A DNA stretch of 64,000 nt, taken from Coniella vitis. Lineage: Eukaryota; Ascomycota; Sordariomycetes; Diaporthales; Schizoparmaceae. Made by a program: the position numbers and the translations under genes. Shown here in pieces: positions 36,459-47,281 of this stretch (its first letter is position 1; every line of letters starts with the position of its first letter). The notes under the pieces are model-generated. The model saw only the letters and a program-made list of their open reading frames with translations, ran no database searches and was not told where the DNA came from. The DNA lies in contig WUJK01000009.1 in NCBI GenBank assembly GCA_011317545.1, forward strand, positions 992,001 to 1,056,000, written 5' to 3'.

Positions 36459-37951
36459 CTACCGGTGGTCCGCAATTTGCTCCTCCTCATCGGACCATTC
36501 GCCATTCTCTTCGGCTTCTTCATTTGTCTTGGCCTCCGCATCGCCCTGCAATCCTTCGCTGTCGAATTCGTCCTGGTCCATGTAATCGTAGGCATCGCTG
36601 CCGAGATCATCCAGATCCATCTCGTCTTCGTCGTCGGACTCCTCGTCGCCCTTGCTGCCTCGCTTGGCCTTCTTGGCGGCCTTCTTCTTCTCCACATTCT
36701 CCCGCTGCTGTTTCCTTCTGGCCTCCTTCTCTTGTTTCCTCTTCTCCCACAGCTTCTCCAACTCTTTGATCTCCTCTTTTGACTTGTGAATGTACTCGTG
36801 CCACATGACTTTACCGCCGCACATTCCCTCTTCAACCTTGGTCAAGCGCAGTTTCATGCGCGGGCCAAGCTCGACAAGTTTCACAGCTCGCCTCTCGACC
36901 TTGTCATGCCCGTGTTCCGCATTTGCATCCTCATCGTCGCTCTCCCCTTCGGTGGCAGCAGCAGGTCGACCCCGGGGGGCTACCTTCTTTCGGCCCGTCG
37001 TGTCAATGACGTCCACTTCAGCATCCGTGTCCGCCTCGCTTCCACTGGTGCCGTCCGTAGTGTACCCCTCGCCATTCTCGCCGCCAATCATGTAGTCTGC
37101 AATGTCCTGCAGCTTGCTCAGATTCGGCAGCTTGCCCTTCCTGCTCTTGCTGTTCATGAGTCTCTCCGCCGCATTCAGCCGCTTGACCGCCTTGGACACA
37201 CCGGTCACTTTGGTCGTTATGGCGTAGTGCCGGAAGTTTAATACGTAGGAGCCGTCGTTCTGGGAGGACCGTTCGCGGTTCACCAGCAGGACACGGCGGA
37301 TGGATTTGAGGGGCGCAGTTTGCGGGTTGATGGGCGGGAAGAGGCCGTGGAAGACGGAGGTGACGAGGGTCTCGAGGTGGCGCGGCACGTTCTCCGAGGC
37401 CTTGCCAGGCTCGCTGGTCATTTGGTTCATCACGAGCTACGAGTGCAGTGGTTAGCAACTTGGGACTTGCCTTTGCCGCCTTCTGTTGAGCGAACAACAA
37501 AACTCACCAAAGGCGGAGTAATGTACTCCTTGCCGCCGCCCTTGGGATGCCTCTGCGCGCGCCTCACATCCTTGGCAAGCGAATACTTTTCAACGCGGAA
37601 ATGCAGTGTGGGGCCCTGCGGCGTGGTGCAGAGTCGGAGATTGGTGTTGCCCGTCTCGCTCCTGGAAAACAGCATCAAGTGTGTGACGCCCAGCGGACCG
37701 CACATGGTCACGTAGTCGCGCAGCCTGTTTGCCTTTCTCTCCTTGAGTCTGCTTGCGGTGCCTGGCTCCATGACCCGTCGTACGTCGGTGGCGAGCTGCG
37801 AGATGCTCGATCCCACCTCGCCGGCGCCGATGCGGATGACCATGCTCTTTGGGTCATTGCGATCGAGCTTGCCTGGGCCCGCGGGGGCGCCTGATTTGCT
37901 GTTTGGGTTGGCAGCCGCATGGGTGCGCTTCTTGGTGCGTCGTTTCGCCAT
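36459..37951 (-). CDS. SSF1: Ribosome biogenesis protein SSF1/SSF2 (PPAN, Brix domain)
   Basis: Two exons, 37951-37508 and 37436-36459, give 473 residues; yeast Ssf1 is 453. The protein is a nucleolar factor needed for 27S pre-rRNA processing and 60S assembly. It begins with a basic tail (MAKRRTKKRTH). The Brix domain follows, with MVIRIGAGEVGSSISQLATD, LRDYVTMCGPLGVTHLM and, across the intron, PPLVMNQMTS and HLETLVTSVFHGLFPPIN. The C-terminal third is charged: a KR-rich coiled stretch (KRKQEKEARRKQQRENVEKK) and an acidic end, typical of the family. It shares a 397-bp divergent promoter with RRP3, another ribosome assembly factor. Confidence 0.95.
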
Positions 37952-38348
37952 TCTTGGTTGGGATTGGGGGTGTTGGGTGTTGTGTTGTGTGAGTTTGTAT
38001 GGACAAAATCGATGGCGGTTTTGGGCTTCGTTGCGAGATCTTGCAGCCGTCAGTCAGACGGGCTTGGTTGCGGCATTGACAGTGAAGGAAGTCAATTCCT
38101 CGAAAAATTTAAAGTGGATCTGCGATAAGCTGGTAGCATGGCCCGATAAGCACAACCCCCCTGCGCGCGGCGACCCCACATGCAAATGATCGGCTGTCCC
38201 CACAAAAAAGTTTCGCTGCGACATCTTTTTGGGGAACGAACGCTTGCGCCCGATAGCGATTTCGTTTTCTTCTTTTGCGAATATTGACCACCACCACCAA
38301 CAACCCACCATCACCACCGTCGCAATTGTCTAGCAAACCAGCGGCAAG
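37952..38348. promoter_or_regulatory. Bidirectional SSF1/RRP3 promoter with RRPE- and PAC-like motifs
   Basis: Divergent 397-bp spacer between two ribosome-biogenesis genes. GAAAAATTT at 38102-38110 matches the RRPE core known from yeast, and GCGATAAGC at 38122-38130 is one base from the PAC core GCGATGAGC. In yeast the two motifs occur together, close to each other, at such genes. Here they are 11 bp apart. Their use in this fungus is inferred. Confidence 0.5.
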
Positions 38349-40143
38349 ATGGCACCACTCGCAGCGAAACGCCAAAAGAAGTCGCATGGCTCTGAAGGAG
38401 CCTCTGCAGCAAAACCATCAAAGAAGCCACTAAGCGCTCCGCACCCTAAGCCAAAGGTCCAACAAGACGACTCGGCTTCTGACAGCGCCGCCGAAGATGG
38501 AGCAGCACACAGCGAGGCAAGCGACTCTGAGAAGGAACAGGAAAAAGAGCAGGAGCAGGAGCAGGATCAGATAGATGGGGCTGGTGAAGAGGTGCAAAAG
38601 ACGTTCAAAGATCTTGTATGCAGCATGCACCACCTCCATATTTTCCTTGCGGTTATTCTGACCAAATCACAGGGCATTGTCGACACGTTAGCCGAAGCAT
38701 GCGCAGTCCTCAAGTACGAACGACCAACGCAGATCCAAGCCGAGTCGATACCGATTGCTCTACAAGGCAAAGATATCGTTGGCCTCGCAGAGACTGGTTC
38801 TGGAAAGACGGCAGCCTTTGCCTTGCCCATTCTGCAGGCCCTCCTCGATAAACCACAGCCACTCTTTTCCCTCGTTCTCGCACCGACCCGTGAGTTGGCG
38901 TTCCAGATTGGCAAGACATTTGAGGCTCTGGGCGCAATAATATCCTTGCGAGTATGCACCATTGTTGGAGGCATGGAGTTTACGCCACAACAAATAGCGC
39001 TGGCTAAGAAGCCGCATGTTGTGGTAGCAACACCGGGCAGAATACTGGATCATTTGGAACGCACAAAGGGCTTTAGTTTCCGCGCCCTGAAATATCTCGT
39101 GCTCGACGAAGCAGACAGATTACTCGAGCTTGAGTTTGGCCCAGTCATTGAGGTGAGTGTTCTGAAGATGGGAGAAGCAGTACCACACAATTGCTAATAC
39201 GCTCCCAGAAAATCCTCAAGTTCTTGCCACGAGAGCGAAATACCTTCCTCTTCAGTGCAACAATGAGCTCAAAGGTCGAGAGCTTGCAGCGTGCATCCCT
39301 CCGCGATCCCGTGCGCATCAGCGTCAAGGCCAGCAAATACCAGACCGTCAAGACGCTCATACAGAACTACATCTTTATACCTCTGGTGCACAAAGACACG
39401 TACCTGATTTGGCTGTTGGCAAACGAGTTCCCCGGCCAGTCGTGCGTCATCTTTACACGGACCGTCAACGAGACGCAGCGCATTGCCATTTTCCTTCGCA
39501 CCCTCGGATTGGGTGCGATTCCACTGCATGGTCAGCTCACGCAGTCCAACCGACTCGGTGCCCTGAACAAATTCAAGGCCGGCAGCCGTGACATCCTTGT
39601 GGCGACAGATGTGGCAGCGCGTGGTCTGGATATCCCCAACGTTGATGTAAGCCGACTTGCAGACCCCGCCGTGTCCCGGTCCGGTACGGGCTTTGAATAA
39701 TATATGCTGACTGATCAAACAGCTCGTTGTAAACTATGACCTGCCAGGTGACAGCAAGACGTACGTCCACAGAGTGGGACGTACGGCGCGTGCCGGCAAG
39801 AGTGGCCGTGCTATCAACATAGTAACACAGGTATGTCTGAGATTCTGGCCAGCCAATACATTCAGAAACCGAGCTTATTTGCTGACATGGCCCTGTTTAG
39901 TATGACGTTGAGATCTTCCAGAGGATTGAGGCAGCGCTCGGGGAGAAGCAAAAGGAATACCCCACAGACAAGGAGGAGGTTTTCGTCTTCAAGCCCCGCG
40001 TGGAGGAAGCACAGAGACACGCCAGGATTGAAATGAAAAACCTCCACCAGGAGCGAGGAAAGAAGGGCGCAGTGCTCAAGGGCAGGCCCAGGAGCACCAA
40101 CAACAAGCGCAGCCGCGATGATATGGACGCCGAAGAGGGTTAA
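38349..40143 (+). CDS. RRP3: DEAD-box ATP-dependent RNA helicase RRP3 (DDX47)
   Basis: Five exons, 38349-38615, 38673-39152, 39209-39646, 39723-39830 and 39901-40143, all in phase 0, give 511 residues; yeast Rrp3 is 501. It acts in the nucleolus in 18S rRNA maturation. An acidic and Gln/Glu-rich N-tail precedes the helicase core. Motifs in order: Q motif YERPTQIQAESIPIAL, I (AETGSGKT), Ia (PTRELA), II (DEAD in LVLDEADRLLE), III (SAT), V (VATDVAARGLD) and VI (HRVGRTARAG). The C-tail is basic, ending NKRSRDDMDAEEG. Start chosen as the first ATG with an open frame; the context (AAGATGGCA) is favourable. Divergent from SSF1. Confidence 0.96.
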
Positions 40144-41519
40144 TTAACCTTTTGCTGCGGAGGCTATGTGGAACATGTTGGTCACAGCGACATGAATCGA
40201 TATACCATGCAACTTTTCTTTCTTTGATACCAACAGGGATCCGTCTCGCTCTCGTCGGAAATGTCCCTCCAGAATCACTGCTGTGCTGCCAACTTGGAGA
40301 CTTATCAACACGTGCAGACCAACCTCAATAGAAGCGTTGCTGGTCCAGGCCTGGCCAAAGGTCTTCTACATTGGCCTAACATCTTAGCCGTAGTCAAACC
40401 TACGCCAGGCCGCAGCCAGAACCAACAAGCCAAGCCGATGCTGACGCCCCAATGGCGGGCGTAGGCCGCAACAGAGCCAGCTCCAGCCTGCCAAGAAATT
40501 CAAAAACCCAGCCTTGTAAACCTACAAGCCCACGCGCTGGCGCAGTACGGAAAATGCAAGGAGGCGTTGAGATGGTGATCCCGCTCTAGTTCTGCTTCGC
40601 TTCCCGCCCCAACAGCCACTGCGCCCGTTGAAAGCCTCGACAACGCTTTTCAACGCCGAAGAGCAGCTCATCTCGCTCAGGCGGGCGCAGACGGCAGCTG
40701 TGCGTGGTGAGAAATCCACAGCTGGCGCAAGAAGCAGTCGAGGCGCAATGGACAAAGAAGTGCATCAAGGGGTCCACCGTCTGCGACTTTGTTCTCCGAT
40801 AAAGCCCTCGGTCGTGGGCGAAGCCCGGAATTGCGGGATGCCCTCGGCAGACCAACTGCGGCTGGATACAGATCTTGGCCGCTCCAACATGCTTTGGCCC
40901 CCAAACCACCCACGACCCCTCCTTGTGAGAAGCAGGCTCTCACCAAAGGCAAGCAAGCTACCTCATGCATGCGACCCAGCGCATCTTGGGACCGGCCGGC
41001 CTCGTTTTTGCCACGAGTCACTGCGCGAAAAGCAATCCTCAGCCCTTGACGAGGTGGGAAGTTGGGGGCGCAGTAGCATGCTTGTTCTTTGACAGTGACT
41101 GATCGCCCACTCCCACTGTCAGCGCTACTGTCTACCATCGGTACTTGTGTCTGCGCTGATTGGCAACCCACGCTGTTGGTGGTCTCCGTCTTGGCACCTG
41201 GCTCCAAGGCTGGGTGTAAATTTAGATTCCTCCACGGGCTTGTGGCTTCTTTCGACATGCAGCCACTCGACTTTGACTTTGACGCATGGCCGGGCCTAGT
41301 CTGGTATATAATGTCCTTGGCATCTCTTCGTTTGGGACGGCGTGATGGGTTTCCCCACGCTGGCTGCCGAGTCTCTCTGGGCCTCTTTGAACATATCCAG
41401 GACATGCGAGTCTGAAAGTCCTGCTACCTGCTCATTAGCGACTCTGTTCTCGCCCAGTCGTACCACCTCCACCGCAAGCCAACCCATCCAACACGCCTCT
41501 GCAGCTTTCTACCGTCACC
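40144..41519. other. Spacer between RRP3 and the four-TM gene
   Basis: About 1.4 kb. Overlapping frames on both strands at 40.6-41.4 kb have no recognisable domain. No gene was called. The last 200 bp should hold the promoter of the next gene. Confidence 0.5.
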
Positions 41520-42281
41520 ATGTCGCGATCTTGCCTCCCCCTCAAGATCGCCCTGGCCCTAGTGCTGATCCTCTCGGCCATTGAGCTCGCCTTTGTCTCA
41601 TCCACAGTCGCCTACCTTGCGCGGCTGGGCAAATCACGCCTAGCCTCCAACCTGGACCCTCCCAGCGGCACCACGATCCCGAGCCTGCCCGCCAACCTCT
41701 CGGTCAACCAAGGCCACACCTCCAATGGCGCCGCAGGCACCGCCCTCGTCATCGTCTCGCTCGGCGGCATCGTCGCCCTCCTGCTGCGCTCCCGCCGGGG
41801 CTACTACACCTCCTCCGCGGGCGGCTCCCTCAGCCGCTGCTTCTACCGCCTCTGGCTCGCGCTGCAAATCCCCGCGCTGCTCCTCACGCTCGGCGCGCTG
41901 GCCTACGTCTTTGCGTATACGCACGCCCACGCGGGCCAGAGCATCGACGTCACGGTTGCGCAGAGCACGGTCACGGGCGCCTATCCCCTGCTCTACTGGA
42001 CTCCGCAGGGCTGGCTCGCCGCGCTGCTGGACCCCGCGCTGCAGCTGGATCGCGACAGGGTGGACCTGGGCGCGCTGCGCAGCGCGCTGCACATCGCGCG
42101 GGGGTGGCAGTATAACTTGATTCCGCTGTTTGTCTTGCAGCTGGTGGAGACGGTGCTTGCGCTGTGGGATGCGAGGAAGAGACGGCGGGCCGATGCGATG
42201 CCGCGGGTGCCACGGGTGCCGGTTGTGGCGGAGGAGAAGGCTTTTGTGAAGGACCATGAGGCGATTGGGCATGCCATCTGA
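41520..42281 (+). CDS. Four-TM membrane protein of unknown function
   Basis: A single exon of 253 residues. Hydrophobic segments lie at about residues 8-30, 72-92, 113-137 and 200-220, and the C-terminal 35 residues are hydrophilic and basic (DARKRRRADAMPR). Between segments 1 and 2 is a loop with a possible N-glycosylation site (NLS at 59-61). The four-TM layout with a long second extracellular loop resembles fungal MARVEL/claudin-like membrane proteins, but no motif proves it. The codon use is strongly G/C-ending, as in the expressed genes here, which supports it being coding. The start is the first ATG, preceded by a purine-poor fungal leader ending CACC. Confidence 0.75.
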   Translation: MSRSCLPLKIALALVLILSAIELAFVSSTVAYLARLGKSRLASNLDPPSGTTIPSLPANLSVNQGHTSNGAAGTALVIVSLGGIVALLLRSRRGYYTSSAGGSLSRCFYRLWLALQIPALLLTLGALAYVFAYTHAHAGQSIDVTVAQSTVTGAYPLLYWTPQGWLAALLDPALQLDRDRVDLGALRSALHIARGWQYNLIPLFVLQLVETVLALWDARKRRRADAMPRVPRVPVVAEEKAFVKDHEAIGHAI

Positions 42282-44971
42282 GAAGGTTTGGGGTTGAAAG
42301 GAGGATGAGGGCTCTTTTTGGGGGGTTGGTGAAGGGAATGCGGATAAACATCTTGGGAAGTCTGGTGACCTTTCCAAACTTTAAGTCAACTGTGATGTAA
42401 CAGGTTGGGAAAAGGGGGGTTTACAGAAGTCCCAACTTGGTCCCCAGCACGGGTCTTTCTACCCTTCTTGTCTATATATCTTTTGTTTTATCTTTGGCGG
42501 GTCTTGTTTATCGGCTGCCTTCTTCTACGACAGAAGTCAACGCGGCATCGCTTTTTTTTATTTTATTTTTTAAAAGAACAGGACCGTTCATTTCTCCTTC
42601 AATGCCTTGGCTGTTGTAGTATCGTGTAAGATGTGCTGTCACAAATGTGACCTACATCATGGCTTGCCTCTTGGTGCCTTTCTAGGCTCACGGGTGCGAT
42701 TGACCTGCGCGTGATAATAACCCAAGTGAAACGTGGACGGCGGCGACTTTGGACGCAATGTATTGCTGCTTCCACCCTACAGCAATTGACTCAGGCACAG
42801 TCTGCCAGATGAACTATAATCCGGAGCACGAATTAATCCCACAAGAGACATGATCCCTAGAACTATATCCTATATTCCCTTCTTGAAAACGAAACCATGT
42901 ACTCTTGTCCTAGATCCGCTTCTGCCTCCTTTCTACCTTATATACCCATCTAAAAACCACAAACCCCCTATATCTAACCCATCCAAACACACAAGACATC
43001 CATTCTCCTCATTCGAGACTCCCCTTCCTCTCCTGCTCCCTGTCCTTCACACCCACAAGCCCCCAACCCTGGTGCGCCGTTGGTCACCAGTGGCATACCA
43101 GCAGCTCTATATTTTTTTTTTTTTCTCATTCATCGCCTGGATATCTGGCCAGTATATGCCCTATTCAAGTCACGTCACCCCAGAAGTTAGTCCGCAGGTT
43201 TTATCACAACAAAAGTGTTAATGAATGGTAGACAGCGAGTATCTGGTTGTGTTAGGGAGCCAGCTGGAATTTCTTTTTCTTTTTCCTCTTTTCTTTTTTT
43301 CATTTCCAGTAAGACCATACACGCACCATAGATCAAAATGTTTGTTATAAAGGCGCTGGATAGATGGCTCAAGGCAGAGTAGGGAACGCTTTTCAACAGG
43401 CTTATCTGTAGTAAATTAAACAATGCATATTTTCATGCTGGCTGATTACCGTGATGTATGTGTGTGTGCGGCGGAAGATGACGATTTCCTTTCTCGTATT
43501 TCTGCCTTTTCTGTACACAACCGAGAGAGGAAAAGAACAGAATTGAAGATAGGGAACCCACTAAGCCCATCCAAATTCTGGACAAGCAGCAACTCCAGCA
43601 ACAGCGCTATGTAGCATTCATCGATGCTAGAAGTTTGACAGTGGCTGCAGAGCTCTGAAAAGGACATGAGCAGAAAAGAAGCGAGACACCAGTGGCTTTT
43701 AGCAGCATTCACGGTTGAATTGGGAGTCAAGGTATATCGTCAGGCTTCATTCGGTGGGTTGGTGAGGAAATAAATAAAAATAAACTGGGAAATCTCGATG
43801 TTGAAGCCAAAGTAGATCAGCTTGATGAGACAACATGCCTTTACCGTTGCCGAGGAGAAGAGCCTTGGACTTCTGTGGAAGGGTCTCAGCATAGTGAAGC
43901 GCACTAGAAGCCTTCCAAGAAAGCCATCGTCAGAGAAAAGCAGCCTTTGGGCATGTTCCTGTTCCACCACATAGGAACGACCGCCATGTTGTTTTGTGGT
44001 GAAGACGAATCGTGGCCGGTTGGTCATGTGTGTGGGATACAGAGCGTGGAGGAGGCGAACCAAGGGACGTATGCACCCGTATCGGCAGTTGTCAAATGTG
44101 ATTTGTGGTAATCATAGACACGACTAATCAGTCACATATGAGTTTCTTGCATCATCGTGGCTTGAGGTATCTGCTCCTGTCAAGCAAGGTCAGGTCCAAG
44201 CGTTTGCACTGGAATTATGGCACTTTGATAGGCGCGCGCTATGTTATAGAAATATATATATATACATGTATATACACAAAAGAAAATGAAAGGCAAAAGA
44301 GCTTAGTCATCAGTTGAAACAGGCGAAATAAAAGAGAGGGTTAAAGAGTATGTATATTATTCTATATACTTTATAAGTAAAAGAGCTATTACTCATATAA
44401 AGCTTATTGTTAAGCTGATCTAATGGCTTCGGGTTAGGGTCAAATGCGATTATCACAACAAGTATACTATGTAGTAAGCGCTGGATTATACCTATCCTAT
44501 AGTGGGTCACGAAAGCGTATAGTCATTTGTCAAATATACAGAGTAGCCAGCCTACCTGGGGAAAGCCGCCATCATTAGACAGCCGTTGGGTGGCTTCATC
44601 GGTCGCGTATCCTTTTGCACGCAAATGTGCTGATACACCCCAGAACATCGTCAAAGCAACAATGCAACCTATGGATTCATCCTATCTTGCCGATCTTCCC
44701 CGGGGGGTGATTCTTATCCCCGATATCTCCCTTTGAAACTGTTTCGCTGTACTTTACATACATAGTATGATTGAATGACGAATCCAGCAGAACCCCGCTT
44801 TGCTACCGGCCTTGGACTGCACGCATATCATGTTGCTGTCCATTCCCGAGAGCATTAGGAATGGGAAGTGTGGCCCGAGGAGCAAGAGCTTGACTTGCAT
44901 CTGCTGTCGCAAGAAGCCGCACCGGATCCCGTCTTCAAGACCACCTCACGAAACCCCACCTCACAACAACC
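42282..44971. other. Gene-poor spacer with an AT-rich block
   Basis: About 2.7 kb. A frame at 43740-44063 (minus, 107 codons) is the longest protein-like stretch but has no known domain. From about 44220 to 44520 the sequence turns markedly AT-rich, with many TA steps and a GGGTTAGGGT at 44431-44440. No intact gene was recognised. Confidence 0.45.
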
Positions 44972-45188
44972 ATGGCTGCGGGCGAACTGGGACCAAAGCT
45001 CAAGCAGAGCCTGGAGCAGTCGCTCTGCGAATATCGCCAGCTTGGCAAGAGCGGTCTGCGCGTGTCGGTGCCCATCTTTGGCTGTATGAGCTTTGGAGAC
45101 AGGCGGGCGCATGATTGGTTCATCGAAGAAGACGAGGTATGTGATGCTGTCCTTTGAAACCAGCGTTTCCAATGTCTCTGGGGGGAGG

Positions 45189-45284
<96 letters not shown>

Positions 45285-46261
45285 GAGAAAAACAGAGAGC
45301 AAAACAGAGAGCTCATGGCATCCAATCCTCCTTCTCCAGGCACTGCCGCTGCTCAAGGCAGCCTACGACAAAGGACTGACGTCGTGGGACACGGCCAACG
45401 TCTACTCGAACGGCGCCAGCGAGACCATCATCGGCAAGGCCATCAAGAAGTACAATCTGCCCCGCCACAAGCTGGTCATCCTGACCAAATGCTACAACCC
45501 CGTGTCGGAGGACCCCGAAGGCCGCCCCTATTTCCAGCGCGAGGCCTACCAGAAGTCCAAGGACTACCAGAACAACATGGGGCTGAGCCGCGTGGCCATC
45601 TTCAACCAGGTCGAGGCATCGCTCCAGCGCCTCGACACGCCGTACATCGACCTGCTGCAGATCCACCGCTTTGACGAGCACGTCCCCGTGGAGGAGACCA
45701 TGGAGGCGCTGCACGACCTCGTCAAGTCGGGCAAAGTCCGGTACATTGGCGCGTCGAGCATGTGGGCGTACCAGTTCGCCCAGCTGCAGTTCGCCGCCGA
45801 GAAGAACGGCTGGACCAAGTTCATCTCGATGCAGAACCACTACAACCTGCTCTACCGCGAGGAAGAGCGCGAGATGATCCGCTTCTGCAACGCCACTGGG
45901 GTAGGGCTGATTCCGTGGTCGCCGCTGTGTCGCGGCCACCTCGCCCGGCCACCGTCCGAGTTTGGGTCCACGGCGCGCTCGGAAACGGAAAAGAAAAAAC
46001 GTGCCTGGGAGCCACGGCACGGTGGAGCCCGACTTGACCATCATCCAGCGAGTCGTCGAGCTTGCCGAGAAGAAGGACTGGCCCATGGCCCATGTCGCGC
46101 TGGCTTGGATCAACAAGAGGGTCACCAGTCCCATCATTGGCATCAGCAGCGCGGCTCGGCTCGACCAAGCCATCTCTGCCAGAGGAAAGGTTCTGAGCGA
46201 AGAGGAGGAGAAGTACTTGGAAGAGCTGTACCAGCCCAAGGCAATTGCAGGCCACTACTGA
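44972..46261 (+). pseudogene. Aldo-keto reductase with a +1 frameshift near the 3' end
   Basis: Exon 1 is 44972-45136 and exon 2 starts at 45340. The N-terminal two thirds is a good aldo-keto reductase: GKSGLRVSVPIFGCMSFGD, then the catalytic tetrad as Asp and Tyr in TSWDTANVYSNG, Lys in VILTKCY and His in LLQIHRFD. After GLIPWSPLCRG the frame breaks at an A6 run (45994-45999). Translation in the original frame runs on with no family similarity to 46278, whereas the shifted frame carries the expected end (LTIIQRVVELAEKKDW, HVALAWINKRVTSPIIGISS) to a stop at 46261. One A fewer would restore a protein of about 361 residues. This may be a true mutation or an assembly error, so the gene may be functional. 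No intron explains it. Confidence 0.85.
45193..45289. repeat. Long (GA)n microsatellite in the aldo-keto reductase intron
   Basis: Nearly 100 bases of GA with one CA interruption near the end, filling about half of the 203-nt intron 45137-45339. Confidence 0.95.
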
Positions 46262-47281
46262 GCGGTCAAACGGTCTGATCAGCTCAATTATGATGAGGAT
46301 TCTATACGAATATCAAACATGACAATAGCAGAAGCGCTACCGCGCACGAAAGGGAAAACAAGATCTTTAGCATACCTTCTGGTGTCATCATGTACGACCA
46401 TTGCCAAGATTGACCAAGCCTTGAATACACAGTACTCGTCGCATTCTCTGTATAGAATATCTTGCAGACGACCGGGTTGCAACGTGAAGAGACCCGTCAT
46501 TGATACTTTGCAACGAGACCACTCTTGTTACACATGGACGTGCCTCAGCACGAGACAATCATGCTGTACAACATTTGCCATTCTTCAGGATCCCATTCAT
46601 TGTGGCGGATATTCCTGCAGCTCTAGTCTTCGACCGGCCTGAGACGAGTCGCCTGCCGTCCTATCACTTGCCTCGAATGTATACACATTGCTTATGTCCC
46701 CTCCCCCCACGACGGATGCATGTACGTAAATGCGCAGTGACTGGCGGCTCGCTTTTTGGCTCCGATGATATATCTGCCGCTCAGCCGTTGGTCCGTCTTT
46801 CTCTCCATTTGCCACCAGTCATGATGACAAGTGACTCAAAAGTTACTTTCTAATAGAGTTGAAACGACGTGCTCGGATCCTCACGCGGAAAAGTGATCAG
46901 TCTGTTGCATCAAGTAGCCTCGGCAGGCTTAGCCCAGCCCGCCTTCTCAGACAGAGGAGCAGATAATCAGGTGCGCCGTCAAGCTCTAAATTTTATGTTA
47001 GCAAGAGGGGTTCGTGACCTCGAGCGGTCTGATGGCATCTTGGCGGACCCGCGGCCCGTCCATTGACCAAGCGGAAAGCTGGCCAGGACGGAATGGAGAA
47101 TGGCACTGGTGATGGCGAGGTGTAAGCAACGAGCAGGTTGGCACACAAGCAAGTATAAGAAGAGGTTGACAGCACTTGTGGTAAGTAGCACTGCTTGTTC
47201 TGTCGACCCAGCTGGGCCAGTGTCTGGTTTCAAGCCAACCGGTCAACCGATACTCCTCGTCCATACCCTACTCGATATCCA
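46262..47281. other. Spacer between the aldo-keto reductase and the lipase
   Basis: About 1 kb with no gene; the end nearest 47281 should be the lipase promoter. Confidence 0.55.
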
